Positions 23,457 to 33,613 of a stretch of DNA of 64,000 nucleotides are shown here, piece by piece. Made by a program: the position numbers and the translations under genes. The stretch comes from Blakeslea trispora (Eukaryota; Mucoromycota; Mucoromycetes; Mucorales; Choanephoraceae), in NCBI GenBank assembly GCA_025331445.1, contig JAIWNE010000106.1, positions 52,459 to 116,458 on the forward strand. The letters are read 5' to 3'. The notes under the pieces were generated by a model. The model saw only the letters and a list, made by a program, of their open reading frames with translations, ran no database searches and had not been told where the DNA came from. Every line of letters starts with the position of its first letter. Within the stretch, counting starts at the first letter, position 1.

Positions 23457-24940
23457 ATGGCTCCACAATCACGTATTCAAGTGATAAATCGAAGATGGGT
23501 CATGCCTCTTACACCTACACCACCGCATAAAAGATTAACAGCCTTATCAGATTGGGATATTGTGATGTTTAAATCTTATATACCTTTACTATTATTCTAC
23601 ACTAATGACGAAAAGATGCCTAATTTCATGAACACACACGCACTTGTCCAATCATTATCCAAAGTCTTGGTGGATTATTATCCTTTAGCAGGCCGTTTGA
23701 GGGACATTGGTAATGGAAGAGATGAAGTAGAAAATTGTGATGCTGGTGTACTATTTCTAGTAAGAAAAGAAAAAAAAGAATCAGTTTTGATTTCAATCCA
23801 TTGAACCTCTCTTTTTTTTGTTGTAAGGAAGCTGACTATTCAGCCGATTTAGAGAAATTCAGAAGACATGGTTACCTACCCAATCAAATGGATTATCACA
23901 ACCTATTCCCTATTCATTTTTACTGTTCAGAAGACGATCCTTTACTAGCCATTCAACTCACACGCTTTTTGGATGGCGGAGTCGCATTGGGTATCATGAT
24001 GCTCCATAAAGTAGCTGACTTCTATTCAACGTCGCTCTTTCTGGATGCATGGGCCAAATCAGCCAGAGGTCATGATGTGACTCAAGCAACTTTTAAGCGC
24101 GACTTGATCAGCTGCTCTTACGATACAGTCATTACCAATGAAGTGATTGAACAGTACCAAAAGGATCATCGGATCGTCAAAGAGAAATCAGCCATCTTAC
24201 GGATGGATCCCGATCAGCAAAAGTACACCAAAACAACACCTAATGGACCCATGCCACTGAAGAGCATCATTCTTGAATTTCATGCAGATGGTCTCTATGA
24301 ATGCAAAAAAGATGCTCACTCAAAAAACATGATCAAGAACAAACATTGGCTTTCTACTAAGGAAGCCATGTTTGCCATGCTGATGCGTGCTATTGCACGA
24401 TGTAGAAAAGTGGTGTCCGAAGATACACAGATCAGCATGATCATGTCTGTCAATGGTCGGTCTATCATGAAGAACCGTAAAGAACTGGAGCATTATTTTG
24501 GTAACTGGATGATCTCTCAAACATTGACCATATCGCAAGCAGAAATTCAACGGACTGATTTGCCTAATAGCGCACTTAAGCTTCATAACATGTTCAAAAG
24601 CATCAAGCCCTCCTTATTTCATGGTCTCAGTAAACTCTATATGGTGCATGAAGACATGACTGTAAACTATCTAACCTATCAACCCAACTCGTCTATTCAA
24701 TCGACAGCCAGCGATGTGTCCATGCTACCATTTTGGCGTCTCAATTTTGGCTTTGGCCGTCCTGATCGAACAAGAGGCTATATCACATTTGGAGGAAATG
24801 GATGCTTTATTGTGTTTGGAAGGGCAGATCGTACAAAGGAGCCTATCTTTGATGTTCAGCTACAGATGGATGTAGATTCTATCAGTCGGTTTATTGAAGA
24901 TCCTGACATCAAGAAATATGCCAGACATATTCTGTATTAA
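23457..24940 (+). CDS. BAHD-like (HXXXD-type) acyltransferase
   Basis: Predicted acyl-CoA-dependent acyltransferase acting on an alcohol or amine; substrate unknown. Two exons (23457-23759 and 23828-24940) give 471 residues, the usual length for BAHD and related transferases. The N-terminal half has HALVQSLSKVLVDYYPLAGR, which is the characteristic N-terminal BAHD block. The catalytic histidine motif is HKVAD (HxxxD) at about residue 180. The second family motif, DFGWG in plants, appears here as NFGFGRPD. No signal peptide or membrane segment. The gene follows the SGNH esterase by 105 bp and converges on the PAN1-like gene; its TAA overlaps that gene's stop by two bases. Alternatives are a fungal trichothecene-acetyltransferase-like or a chloramphenicol-acetyltransferase-like fold member; the HxxxD placement supports the superfamily, not the substrate. 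Confidence 0.82.
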
Positions 24941-27256
24941 AAACCAGGAAACCTTGACTCAAATGAGGGGTCCACATCGGGCGCTTTTGCTAAGGCAGCG
25001 TCGTAAGATAATTGTTGAATAAAGTCCTTTAGATCATTTGCCACATTTTCGCCATGTTCAAACCGGCCTCTTTCTTCAATCTTCTGTTGATCAAAGTCTT
25101 GCTTTTTAATGTCCAGACCAATCATGCTTATTTCGAGTTTGATGGTCTTGAGAGATTCTTCTAGTTCACGCAGTTGTTGAGACATGCTCTCAGTGTACAG
25201 TTTGAATTCTTCTCGTTCTTGATCGATCTTGTCTATTTCTGCCTTTAGACTGTTTGCTGCTGGGGCCTTTCCGGTCAGCTTGCCCATACGAGCAGCCACT
25301 AAAGCCTTGGCCTTGGCCTTGATGCGGTCACTTTCAGTGATCTCACCATTGGGACCTGTACCCACAATGTCAAGCACAGGTTCTGTTGACTCTGATCCTT
25401 TCTTTTGTTTTTCCTGAGCAGCCTGAACCTTCTTCTCTCTTAAATCGTCTTCGGTTTCGTTCACTTGATTCAGCAGACTCTTCAATGTCACATCTAGCAT
25501 GTACTCTATTTCTTGTTCTAGTGACTTCTCTTGATCTGCCAAATTGGAAAGTTCGGCTGTTCTGGAGATATAAGTACCCCAGGCATCGTGGCCTTGTTCA
25601 CTGCCTGTTGAGGAAATCTCTTGCTGTAATTCGCGAATTCTGTCCTTTAGGTTATCAATATCTTTCTTTTCTAGTGCAGACAACTGATGGTAAGGTGTAG
25701 TGACTGGACGAATTGCTTCTTCTTGATACTTTTTTATCAGTCTTTTGCTTTCTTCGATCTCCTTTCGTAAATCAAAGATACGTGTCTGTTTACCACGATA
25801 TCCATAAGAAGTGAGGTTGGGAGATGAGCTGGATGAAGTGGGCCCATCCCGAAGACGGTTTCTGTCAGGGCCCATACGACGAGCACTAGACACATAGCCC
25901 ACCTCTGTATCTTCTGCTGGCTCTTGTTTTTTCTTGTGGCCCAGACTGGTTGATTTCTGAAGAAGAGGTGAACGAAGAAGGTCAGGCGAAGAAGGTGAAG
26001 AACTGAAGTTGGCCAAATTCTTCTTTTTAGCAATGCCTTCCAGGATGGTCTTTTTCAGCATATCCACACTTTCGTTCAAATCGCGAGTAGAGGGTGGCAC
26101 AAGTTCAGGAGGCAAAGTCTCGGGAACATTGTATCCGTTTAGCTTGCGGTAAATTAAGTGCATGGCTACAGCAAATTCATCCACATTAAGCTTGCCTTGA
26201 TTGTTTGGATCAGCCAAATTCCTTATTTAAACAAATGTCATTTTTAATTCCCAACAAACAATACCATTTTTTTTTTGGGTGAGTTACCATATTTGCATCA
26301 ACACATTTTGTGCCAATCCGGATTGTGAAAAGATTTCTTTTGCCTTTTCTCCGGAAATGGTGCCTTTCTTTTCAGTGTCCCAAGCCTTGAAGATCTTTGT
26401 GTACTGCTTCTTTTCTTCATCAGTGACAGCCCAAGGAATCTTGATGTTTTTCGAAAGACTCTCGAATCCAGCAGGTGTGTAGTCGAGTGTGTGAGGCATC
26501 ATGCGGCTGGCAAAAGCCAGGTTGTTATTCAGCATGCCAGTGGGCATGGTTGCTGTAGGTATGGTTGAGATATATCCTGTAGGTTGAGTCGAAAGATAGT
26601 TTTGTGCTCCTGTAGGTTGAGCCGAAAGATAACTCTGTGCTCCTGTAGACTGAGTTTGATTTGGCGAAGCATGGTAAGAAGAAGAAGAAGGTGTGGATTG
26701 TTGAAGTGGCACAAGTGATGTGTTTTGCTGAACAAGAGTGACCGCATTACGTATCTCGTTTTTTACTTCGGATGGTAATTGAGGAGGTATAGTGGCACCC
26801 GTCATCTTCATGGATGTTAAATACATGGCTGTGGCGAATTCTGGAAAAGTAAGCTGTGGTTGATTTGTTACATTAGATAAATCCCTAACCAATAATATAT
26901 ATGAGTGAAAGTTATAAAACTATATATCCAAATTTACCATATATGAGCCAAATGGTCATCACCAATATTTGACCGAGAAAGTACTTCTTTAGCAGCAGAT
27001 GCTATAGATGCCGATAAAATTTTATGTTGGTATTGTTTTCAAGAAAGAAAAAAAAAGAAAGAGAGAGAAATCTTTGCTTTAACTATACCACTCAAAACCT
27101 CGCTTCCTCCTGCAACTTGAGAGAATAGCATTTCATACTTGATCTGATCAGCCTGAGCCAGAAAACTCAAACGAATGCCTAAGAATAAGCATTAGTTGAC
27201 ATGGAATAGAGATAAAGAATAACTGAATCAACTGCACCTTTTGATGGACCGGCCAT
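24937..27256 (-). CDS. PAN1/Eps15-like EH-domain endocytic protein
   Basis: Scaffold of early endocytic actin patches. The model starts at ATG 27256 (MAGPSKG, 19-nt first coding exon) and runs through at least five exons to TAA at 24937. EH domain 1 includes IKYEMLFSQVAGGSEVLS and LTFPEFATAMYLTSMKMTG. A linker carries two perfect LxxQxTG motifs (LSAQPTG and LSTQPTG), the phosphorylation consensus of the Ark1/Prk1 kinases that switch off Pan1. EH domain 2 includes TKIFKAWDTEKKGTISG and DPNNQGKLNVDEFAVAMHL. The C-terminal part is predicted coiled coil (LRKEIEESKRLIKKYQEE, DNLKDRIRELQQEIS, LYTESMSQQLRELEESLK). It ends at SFESRFPGF without the proline-rich/acidic WH2-type tail of yeast Pan1, so it is about half the yeast length. 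An Eps15/Ede1-type protein is the alternative; the LxxQxTG motifs and domain order favour Pan1. Confidence 0.85.
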
Positions 27257-27399
27257 TATATGTGTGTTCTCTCTCTCTCTCTCTTTTACTGACAAAAGAG
27301 AAATAAGAAAAAAGGACAGAAACTTATCTGAGTATGAAAATAAATGACATCAATTGGTGTATTATGCGGGAGAAAAAATAAATAAATTTTTCTTTCTTC

Positions 27400-27931
27400 A
27401 TGTTCTCTTTTCGAGTGGTAAAGAAGCAAGCCTTTAGACAGGCTATTCTCTTAACACAACCACGCCAAGGCTATGCGACTACGAAACAACGCACAACATT
27501 TGTGGTTGAAGAAGAAAGCACCCTAGACAGTCGCAATCAACACTTGCGGTTGATTTTCGACAACAATAGCATTTGGAAACAATACAGCAAACCAACCGAT
27601 GCCACTGATCATGTTGGCTTTTTTGGGCATCCTCATTTCTCTTCTGTTCACGGCATCAGTTTTGCAACACAGCAGGCTATTCAAAGAGCTCAGATTCTTG
27701 TGGAGCGTGTCTGCAATGCACCTCATAATGGAGCAGAAGAGATGCGCAAGGTAGTCAAGCACTTGGATCGATTGTCAGACACTTTATGTAGCGTGGTCGA
27801 TCTAGCCGAGTTCATTCGAAACGCTCATCCTGATCCAAACATCATGGAAGCAGCCAACAAGAGCTATAGTGATCTATGCTCTTACATGAACACTTTAAAT
27901 ACAGATCAACGTATTCATCAAGTAAACACAA

Positions 27932-27968
<37 letters not shown>

Positions 27969-29773
27969 TGCATACATACTCAAGAAAGATGATGCTGACA
28001 CATGCTTGTTCCTAGGTTCTATCCATTGTTTTGGCAGATAAAAAGATGGTAGATCAATTCAGTCCAGACGAACATGCAGCAGCCATCGTGTTTTTGCGCG
28101 ATTTCGAGAAATCCGGTATTCACTTGCCCAACAAGAAAAGAGCTGAATTTGTCGATTTATCTGATGAAATCATACGTCTTGGCAGGCAATTCACTCAGAT
28201 GAATCCTCGGTCAATTCATCATGTTAAGATAGAACCAGCTGAACTTGTAGGCTTGGATCCTCAGGTTATTCGATCAATGACACGCAAAGACGGTTATGCT
28301 TATATACCCACTCATACTGCAGAAAGCCACATCGCTCTTAAGTATGGACAACAAGAACAAGTCCGAAAGAAGGTCTTTAAAGGCATGCAATCCGCTACAA
28401 ACGAAAGCATTCAGCTACTTGAGCAGTTGATGAAGACACGAGCAGACTTGGCTACCCTTGTAGGCAAAGCATCTTATGCTGAGCTTCAGTTACAAGATAA
28501 AATGGCCAAACATCCAGACTATGTTGAAACTTTTCTGAATACCTTATTGGCCCACCAGCAACCTACCTTCAAGCACGATTTACAGTTGCTCCATCAAACA
28601 AAAGGAAGCAATAGTTTACCTATCCAGGCCTGGGATCGTGATTATTATATGTTTCGCTACACAGTTCAACATCCCGATTCTATCTGTATGCCTCATTTTA
28701 CGGTTGGATCTGTCATCCAAGGTCTCTCTCTCTTGTTCAAACACATGTATGGTGTAGAGTTTCAACAGGCCTCATTGAAACAGGGTGAAGCTTGGCATGA
28801 CCAGGTACGCAAGTTAGATGTGATATGTGAACAAGAAGGCAAGATTGGTACTATTTATTGCGACTTATTCAGCAGACCAGGCAAGATGACTCAGGCTGCT
28901 CACTACACTATCTTTACCTCCCGAAGAGTCGATGATAATGGCGAAGAGGCTGATATTCGCTATGCTTTTCCTGGACGTGACATTGACAGTAGCCGACTGA
29001 TGCCGCCCGCGCATTCACCAAGCCATTCTGTGTGTGGACGAAAAGGTCGATTTCAATTACCTGTCATTGCTTTGACATGTGATTTTACTGCTTCCAACCC
29101 TCGACTGACTGTATCTGAAGTAGAGACATTGGTCCATGAGATGGGTCATGCTATGCATTCAATGCTAGGTCGTACTGACTTCCACAATGTAGCAGGCACT
29201 CGATGTGCTTCTGATTTTGTTGAATTACCTTCTATTTTGATGGAGCATTTTGTGTGGCATCCCAAGGTATTGCCATTGTTTGGCTCATCTATCCCCCCTC
29301 ACACAGTAGATGCCTTTCTGAAACAGCGTAAGCGCTTCAGTGGTATTGAACTCAACAGCCAAATTTTGATGGCGCTTGTGGATCAACGTTATCATTCTGC
29401 TCGAGTGAAACAAGCATCATTCTCAAGTCAGGCTGAATGGCATCAGCTTCAAGATCAAGTGGGTCTTTTTCCGAGTATACCAGACACGATGTGGCCAGTT
29501 CAGTTTGGCCATCTGTTTGGTTATGGATCAAATTATTATTCCTACTTGTTTGATCGAACATTGGCTCGACGTATATGGGAAACTCATTTTAAGCAAGATC
29601 CATTGAACCGAGAAAGCGGTCAACTTCTTCGAGACGGTCTTCTCAAATGGGGAGGTGCTCGCGATCCATGGCAATGTGTAGCACAAGTGATAGGAGGTCG
29701 AGATGGTGATAAGATTGTGAAGGGCGATAAGGAGGCAATGCGTACAGTGGGTGATTGGGGTGTTGATGTATAA
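27400..29773 (+). CDS. OCT1: Mitochondrial intermediate peptidase (M3 metallopeptidase)
   Basis: Removes an octapeptide from proteins already cut by the mitochondrial processing peptidase in the matrix. Two exons (27400-27921 and 28016-29773) encode 759 residues, close to yeast Oct1 (772). The N-terminus MFSFRVVKKQAFRQAILLTQ is basic, hydroxylated and free of acids, a typical mitochondrial presequence. The zinc-binding motif is HEMGHAMHSML at about residue 547, with the downstream glutamate in SDFVELPSILMEHF. Other family blocks: DLFSRPGKMTQAAHYT and GSNYYSYLFDRTLA. The intron contains a (TA)n run. Divergent from the PAN1-like gene with about 143 bp between start codons, so a shared promoter region is likely. 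Thimet oligopeptidase (Prd1) is the alternative, but the presequence and blocks support OCT1. Confidence 0.93.
27938..27964. repeat. (TA)n microsatellite in the OCT1 intron
   Basis: About thirteen TA units within the only OCT1 intron, preceded by a short ACACAC stretch. The repeat extends the intron without touching the splice sites. Confidence 0.85.
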
Positions 29774-32647
29774 TTTCAAAGCAATAAAAATCTGATGTTG
29801 ATTCTAAACCAAGATGACAACCCCCTTTCACGGGTATCTCTGTGCTGATCTCGTTTTAACAATGACGTATCAAACCATAGTACTGTCTATTTGCGTGTCT
29901 ATAGTCATTATAGTCTATAGCCTCATCATAACTCTTATTCTACTCTACAGTAGTAAATAGATAGAGAAAAAAAATTAACTTCCTTATCTACATATTACAA
30001 AAAAAAGGGAGGGGGTCGATGGTTTAGTTAGTTCATTGATAGAAGGCACTGTGGTTTTTTCTTCCTTACTGAATGAATACTACAGAGCCTTGAATAAATT
30101 CTTCAACGTTGCAATTAGCCACATCATGTAGTACATTTCTGCCAAGTACATATCTTGAAATGTGGAATTTATATATCCCATATTAGGCTGGAGGCCTTGC
30201 CCTATTCAACTAAAATCAGATCTTGAAAAAAAAAAAGAGAAAAGAAAGGGGTTTATTTCCATAATAGATGAAAGAGATAATCCAGTTCATTGTGTACCTT
30301 CATTGCTAAAGTCTCTTTATTCTTGCCTGGAAAAACATAAACTTTTTACTTGACTATAAACTACGGAAAAACAATCATTCTTGAGAAACAGGTTACCTCA
30401 GTACATGATGAGTGTTATTATGGAGGTGGTTTGACACAGTGTTGGATCTTCAGTCTAGAACAAAGCTTTCTCTCTCTTTAGGCATAGGCAAACATCTTTG
30501 TCCTCTGTATCTTTCTTAAATTTAGTGACAATAGTAATCTGATGTAGTTTGCACCTGTCAATTTTACAAAAACAACTTTATGCTGCAGCTTAGAAATTCC
30601 ATTTCACCCAATAGTAGATCTTTGCTTCTTCTTAAAGTAGATGAAAGGTTTACCCTTTGAATCCGGGTAGAACATGTCAATAGTTTTCATCTTTTTCAAT
30701 TGGATACAAAAAAAAAAAAAATGACTTGTCACGTGAAAGCCTTTTTGTTTTTATTCTGTTGTTGTAACCAGCAAACCTGATTGAACTTGTCACTCAACCA
30801 AAGTAAATTAATATGATTGCTTAGCTCCCTTCTTTCTCTCTCCCCCCCCCCTTTTTTTTTTGTTTAATTATGATTGTAAGTGACTTTTTCAAGCGATAAA
30901 AAGACAAGAGTTAAAATCTAACAAAAGCATACAAAATAGGTACCTTTGACCGTCCCATTCATTTTTATAAGATTAAACTAAATGCTCTTATTGTCTGTGC
31001 AGCAAACGTAAAGAACTAGAGCGGATCACAAGTAAAGACCGTTAGGTAGCTATCTGGCAAGAGATGCTAGTGCTATTTTTGTAAAGTCGACAGGTGCAAA
31101 CTCTGCAGGGTTACTATCATGACTACAGGAGATGTTTTGAAGCGGAAATGATGTTTTCCTTAACAACGGATGTGGGGCGGGTTCGGAAGGTGAAAGTTAC
31201 AGCCATAAGCATTATGAGAATGTCAAGCGAAGCTCTTGGTTGTATCTATATTCTGTTTTATTTTTGCTCTATTTTTCTATCGGTATGGTTAAAGCTTGGC
31301 CCTATGATAAAAAGAAAAGAGGATATTAGAATTGGAGTATTTGGCGGCAGTAGATTGTCCCTTATAAACTTGAATCATAAAAATTCGGCTAAACAAATTC
31401 ACTAAATGCAGAGACAAGCTACCAAAAAAAAAAAAAAAAAAAAAAAGAACACCATGACATTTACGTCGTACCTTATACTAGTTTCAAACAGCAGATAGTA
31501 AAGCATACTACTTTCTTTTTTCTTTGACATTAAAAAAGAGAAGCATTAGGCCTTTCTTAGTCTAAGCATGAAATAAATTAAATGGAAAATAGTGTGAATC
31601 ATCTATGTTGAACCAAAGTAGAAGAAAAAAAAAGGGGGAATAGTTTCCCTTCAATGGAGCTTGATTTGGAAAATCTCTGCCTATCTCATTCTTTCTCTCT
31701 TCATGATCTCCATCCGTTTTGTTACACATGCCTTTAATTTATTCGAGAAATACCAATGAGTTGATCTGTTTCACATTCTATAAATTCGAAAATACAAAAT
31801 ATACACATTTTTTACGTAATAGCAAAATCATGTTTATGAAATGTATATCTGAGTATACAGTTTACTGCAGAACATTATGTGTATCCAAAAGAGGATTAGT
31901 ATATCAAGTAATGAAAAATTCGGCTGATTCATTTAATTTTTGAAATTGTACCAGATTTTCAGAATTAGGAATTACTCATCTGAAATCGTACATTGCTTGA
32001 GTAGCACCCTTTTGCTGGCCCTTTTTTTGTGTTTGATTTAAGGTCTAGTGTTGCATATATCTGAACAATAACGATCTTTTTTGTGTATAGAACACGAGTT
32101 CAATACGCTATTTAATATCTATAAATTACACCAGTCTATTAAATCCCTGATCGGTGTTTTTGCCATGTGGTTATTGAAGCATATGTCGTTCTTTTTTTTT
32201 TTTTTTTTTTTGTTTGAGAACTATGGGTAATTTTTTTTTTCTTTTGGTTTATCACACTGAGAAGATTTGTTTAACCAAAATCACAAGTCAAGTCTAACTC
32301 TTATGTATCACATGAGCCTCTGGGTAAAGGGAAAAAATAACCTCTTTCCCGCCATTTTGACTCTGGAAGGTTGCTTGTAGATAATCCATGACAGGCCATG
32401 TTTCACTTCATTTTAATTTCAAACTCTTCTCGAAAGTTTTTCAAAACGCTACGGGGGTACTGTTCTTTAAAAGGAAAATAGAAAAACAATAGAGGAATTG
32501 AATAAAAGACGCTGAGGGAACTTGTTTCTTTCTCTCTTCTCTCAATCAAATTTCTTATAACTCTCTTTCCTAATACACATACACACATTTACACTTACCC
32601 GCAAACTGCCCTTTCATTCTCGATCACAGAGACTCTATAAAACTATA
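29774..32647. other. Long intergenic region
   Basis: About 2.9 kb with no supported gene. It has poly-A/T tracts (for example at about 31420-31446 and 32192-32211) and a C/T-rich stretch near 30830-30860. A 100-codon open frame at about 31094-31405 lacks an ATG at its left end and has no recognisable motif. The last 150 bp, pyrimidine-rich with CTCTATAAAACTATA just before the PH-domain start codon, look like a core promoter. Confidence 0.45.
32634..32646 (+). promoter_or_regulatory. TATA-like element before the PH-domain gene
   Basis: The sequence CTCTATAAAACTATA ends just before the ATG at 32648. It resembles a TATA box, but it is so close to the start codon that it may only be an A-rich leader. 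A weak call. Confidence 0.25.
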
Positions 32648-33613
32648 ATGGATAGCTTTACGAATGTTCTTGCGTCTGTTTCTCTTACTCAACCTGTTCA
32701 AAGTTCTCTTGTATTCCCAATTGATCAACCCTCAGTCCGTAGAGAAATGACAAGAGAAGATATGCTCGATATAAACAATCCCGAAACTTTCAAACCAAAG
32801 CCCAATGGTGCCCACATCAAGCTCATATTGCAGCATGCTAATCATGCCGACTGGATGACGAAGCACCGTGTTCCTGGTTTTTCATTGATGAAATCGACAA
32901 AGAAACGATACATTGTACTTGTAGATCGCATTTTATATGCATTCAAGTCAGAAGCACCCACAAGCTACAGAAGCTTCTTTATCTTGAATAAGGATACCTA
33001 TGCATTTGCTACGGACAAATTTACAGGAGCCCCATTCTGCATAGAGATTAAGAAGATGGGTACAGATGAATCTTCCAGCTGGTTTCTGCAGGCAGAGAGC
33101 GCTGATATGATGAAAATATGGCTAGATAAAATCAAGCGAACGATTGGTCTAATTCGAAAAGAACACAGCACCCTGATTACAAATGATCACCTGACACAAA
33201 TTACAACCGAGGAAGAGGAATATGCTATTGCCGCAGGAAACATGAGACAAAAATCAAGCGCTTCTCTTACATCATATCAAAGCAGTCTATCCACAGAACA
33301 CAAAGACGATCGTAGAGCTTCGTTTGCGTCTTCCACATTTAGTTCACTTATACCTGACACATTACTCTATCAGCCTTCATCACCTGTATCATTATCACAT
33401 CCCGACGAAAACGATTCATTACATTCATACCCATCATCCCCTAGACTAATAACCAACCAATTCACAGAAGGCAATCGCAGCTGTGAGCTTCCAAAGAGAC
33501 AACTATTGTACATGTCAAAATACTCTTCGACTAGCACCCTTCCAGCTATATTGCCACCTCAATTACCTCCACCAAAAACTCAGCCACCTCCTATTCCCTC
33601 TAATGTATTATAA
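32648..33613 (+). CDS. PH-domain protein
   Basis: Single exon, 321 residues. A pleckstrin-homology domain spans about residues 52-165: it has alternating strands (KKRYIVLVDRILYAFKS, APFCIEIKKMG, SSWFLQAESA) and the C-terminal helix with the invariant tryptophan (ADMMKIWLDKIKRTI). The rest is disordered, S/P-rich, ending with a polyproline tail (LPPPKTQPPPIPSN) that could bind SH3 domains. PH domains bind phosphoinositides or proteins, so a membrane-adaptor role is likely; the partner is unknown. Small Boi/Slm-like PH adaptors are the nearest functional comparison, but no specific orthologue is claimed. The ATG at 32648 follows a TATAAAA-like element by about 10 bp, so the transcript leader may be very short or initiation may occur further upstream. 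Confidence 0.8.
   Translation: MDSFTNVLASVSLTQPVQSSLVFPIDQPSVRREMTREDMLDINNPETFKPKPNGAHIKLILQHANHADWMTKHRVPGFSLMKSTKKRYIVLVDRILYAFKSEAPTSYRSFFILNKDTYAFATDKFTGAPFCIEIKKMGTDESSSWFLQAESADMMKIWLDKIKRTIGLIRKEHSTLITNDHLTQITTEEEEYAIAAGNMRQKSSASLTSYQSSLSTEHKDDRRASFASSTFSSLIPDTLLYQPSSPVSLSHPDENDSLHSYPSSPRLITNQFTEGNRSCELPKRQLLYMSKYSSTSTLPAILPPQLPPPKTQPPPIPSNVL

Noticed and set aside
31094..31405. 103-codon open stretch with a hydrophobic segment
   Set aside because: Left end has a GTG, not ATG, no family motif, no splice sites that extend it, and basic low-complexity composition. Treated as chance.
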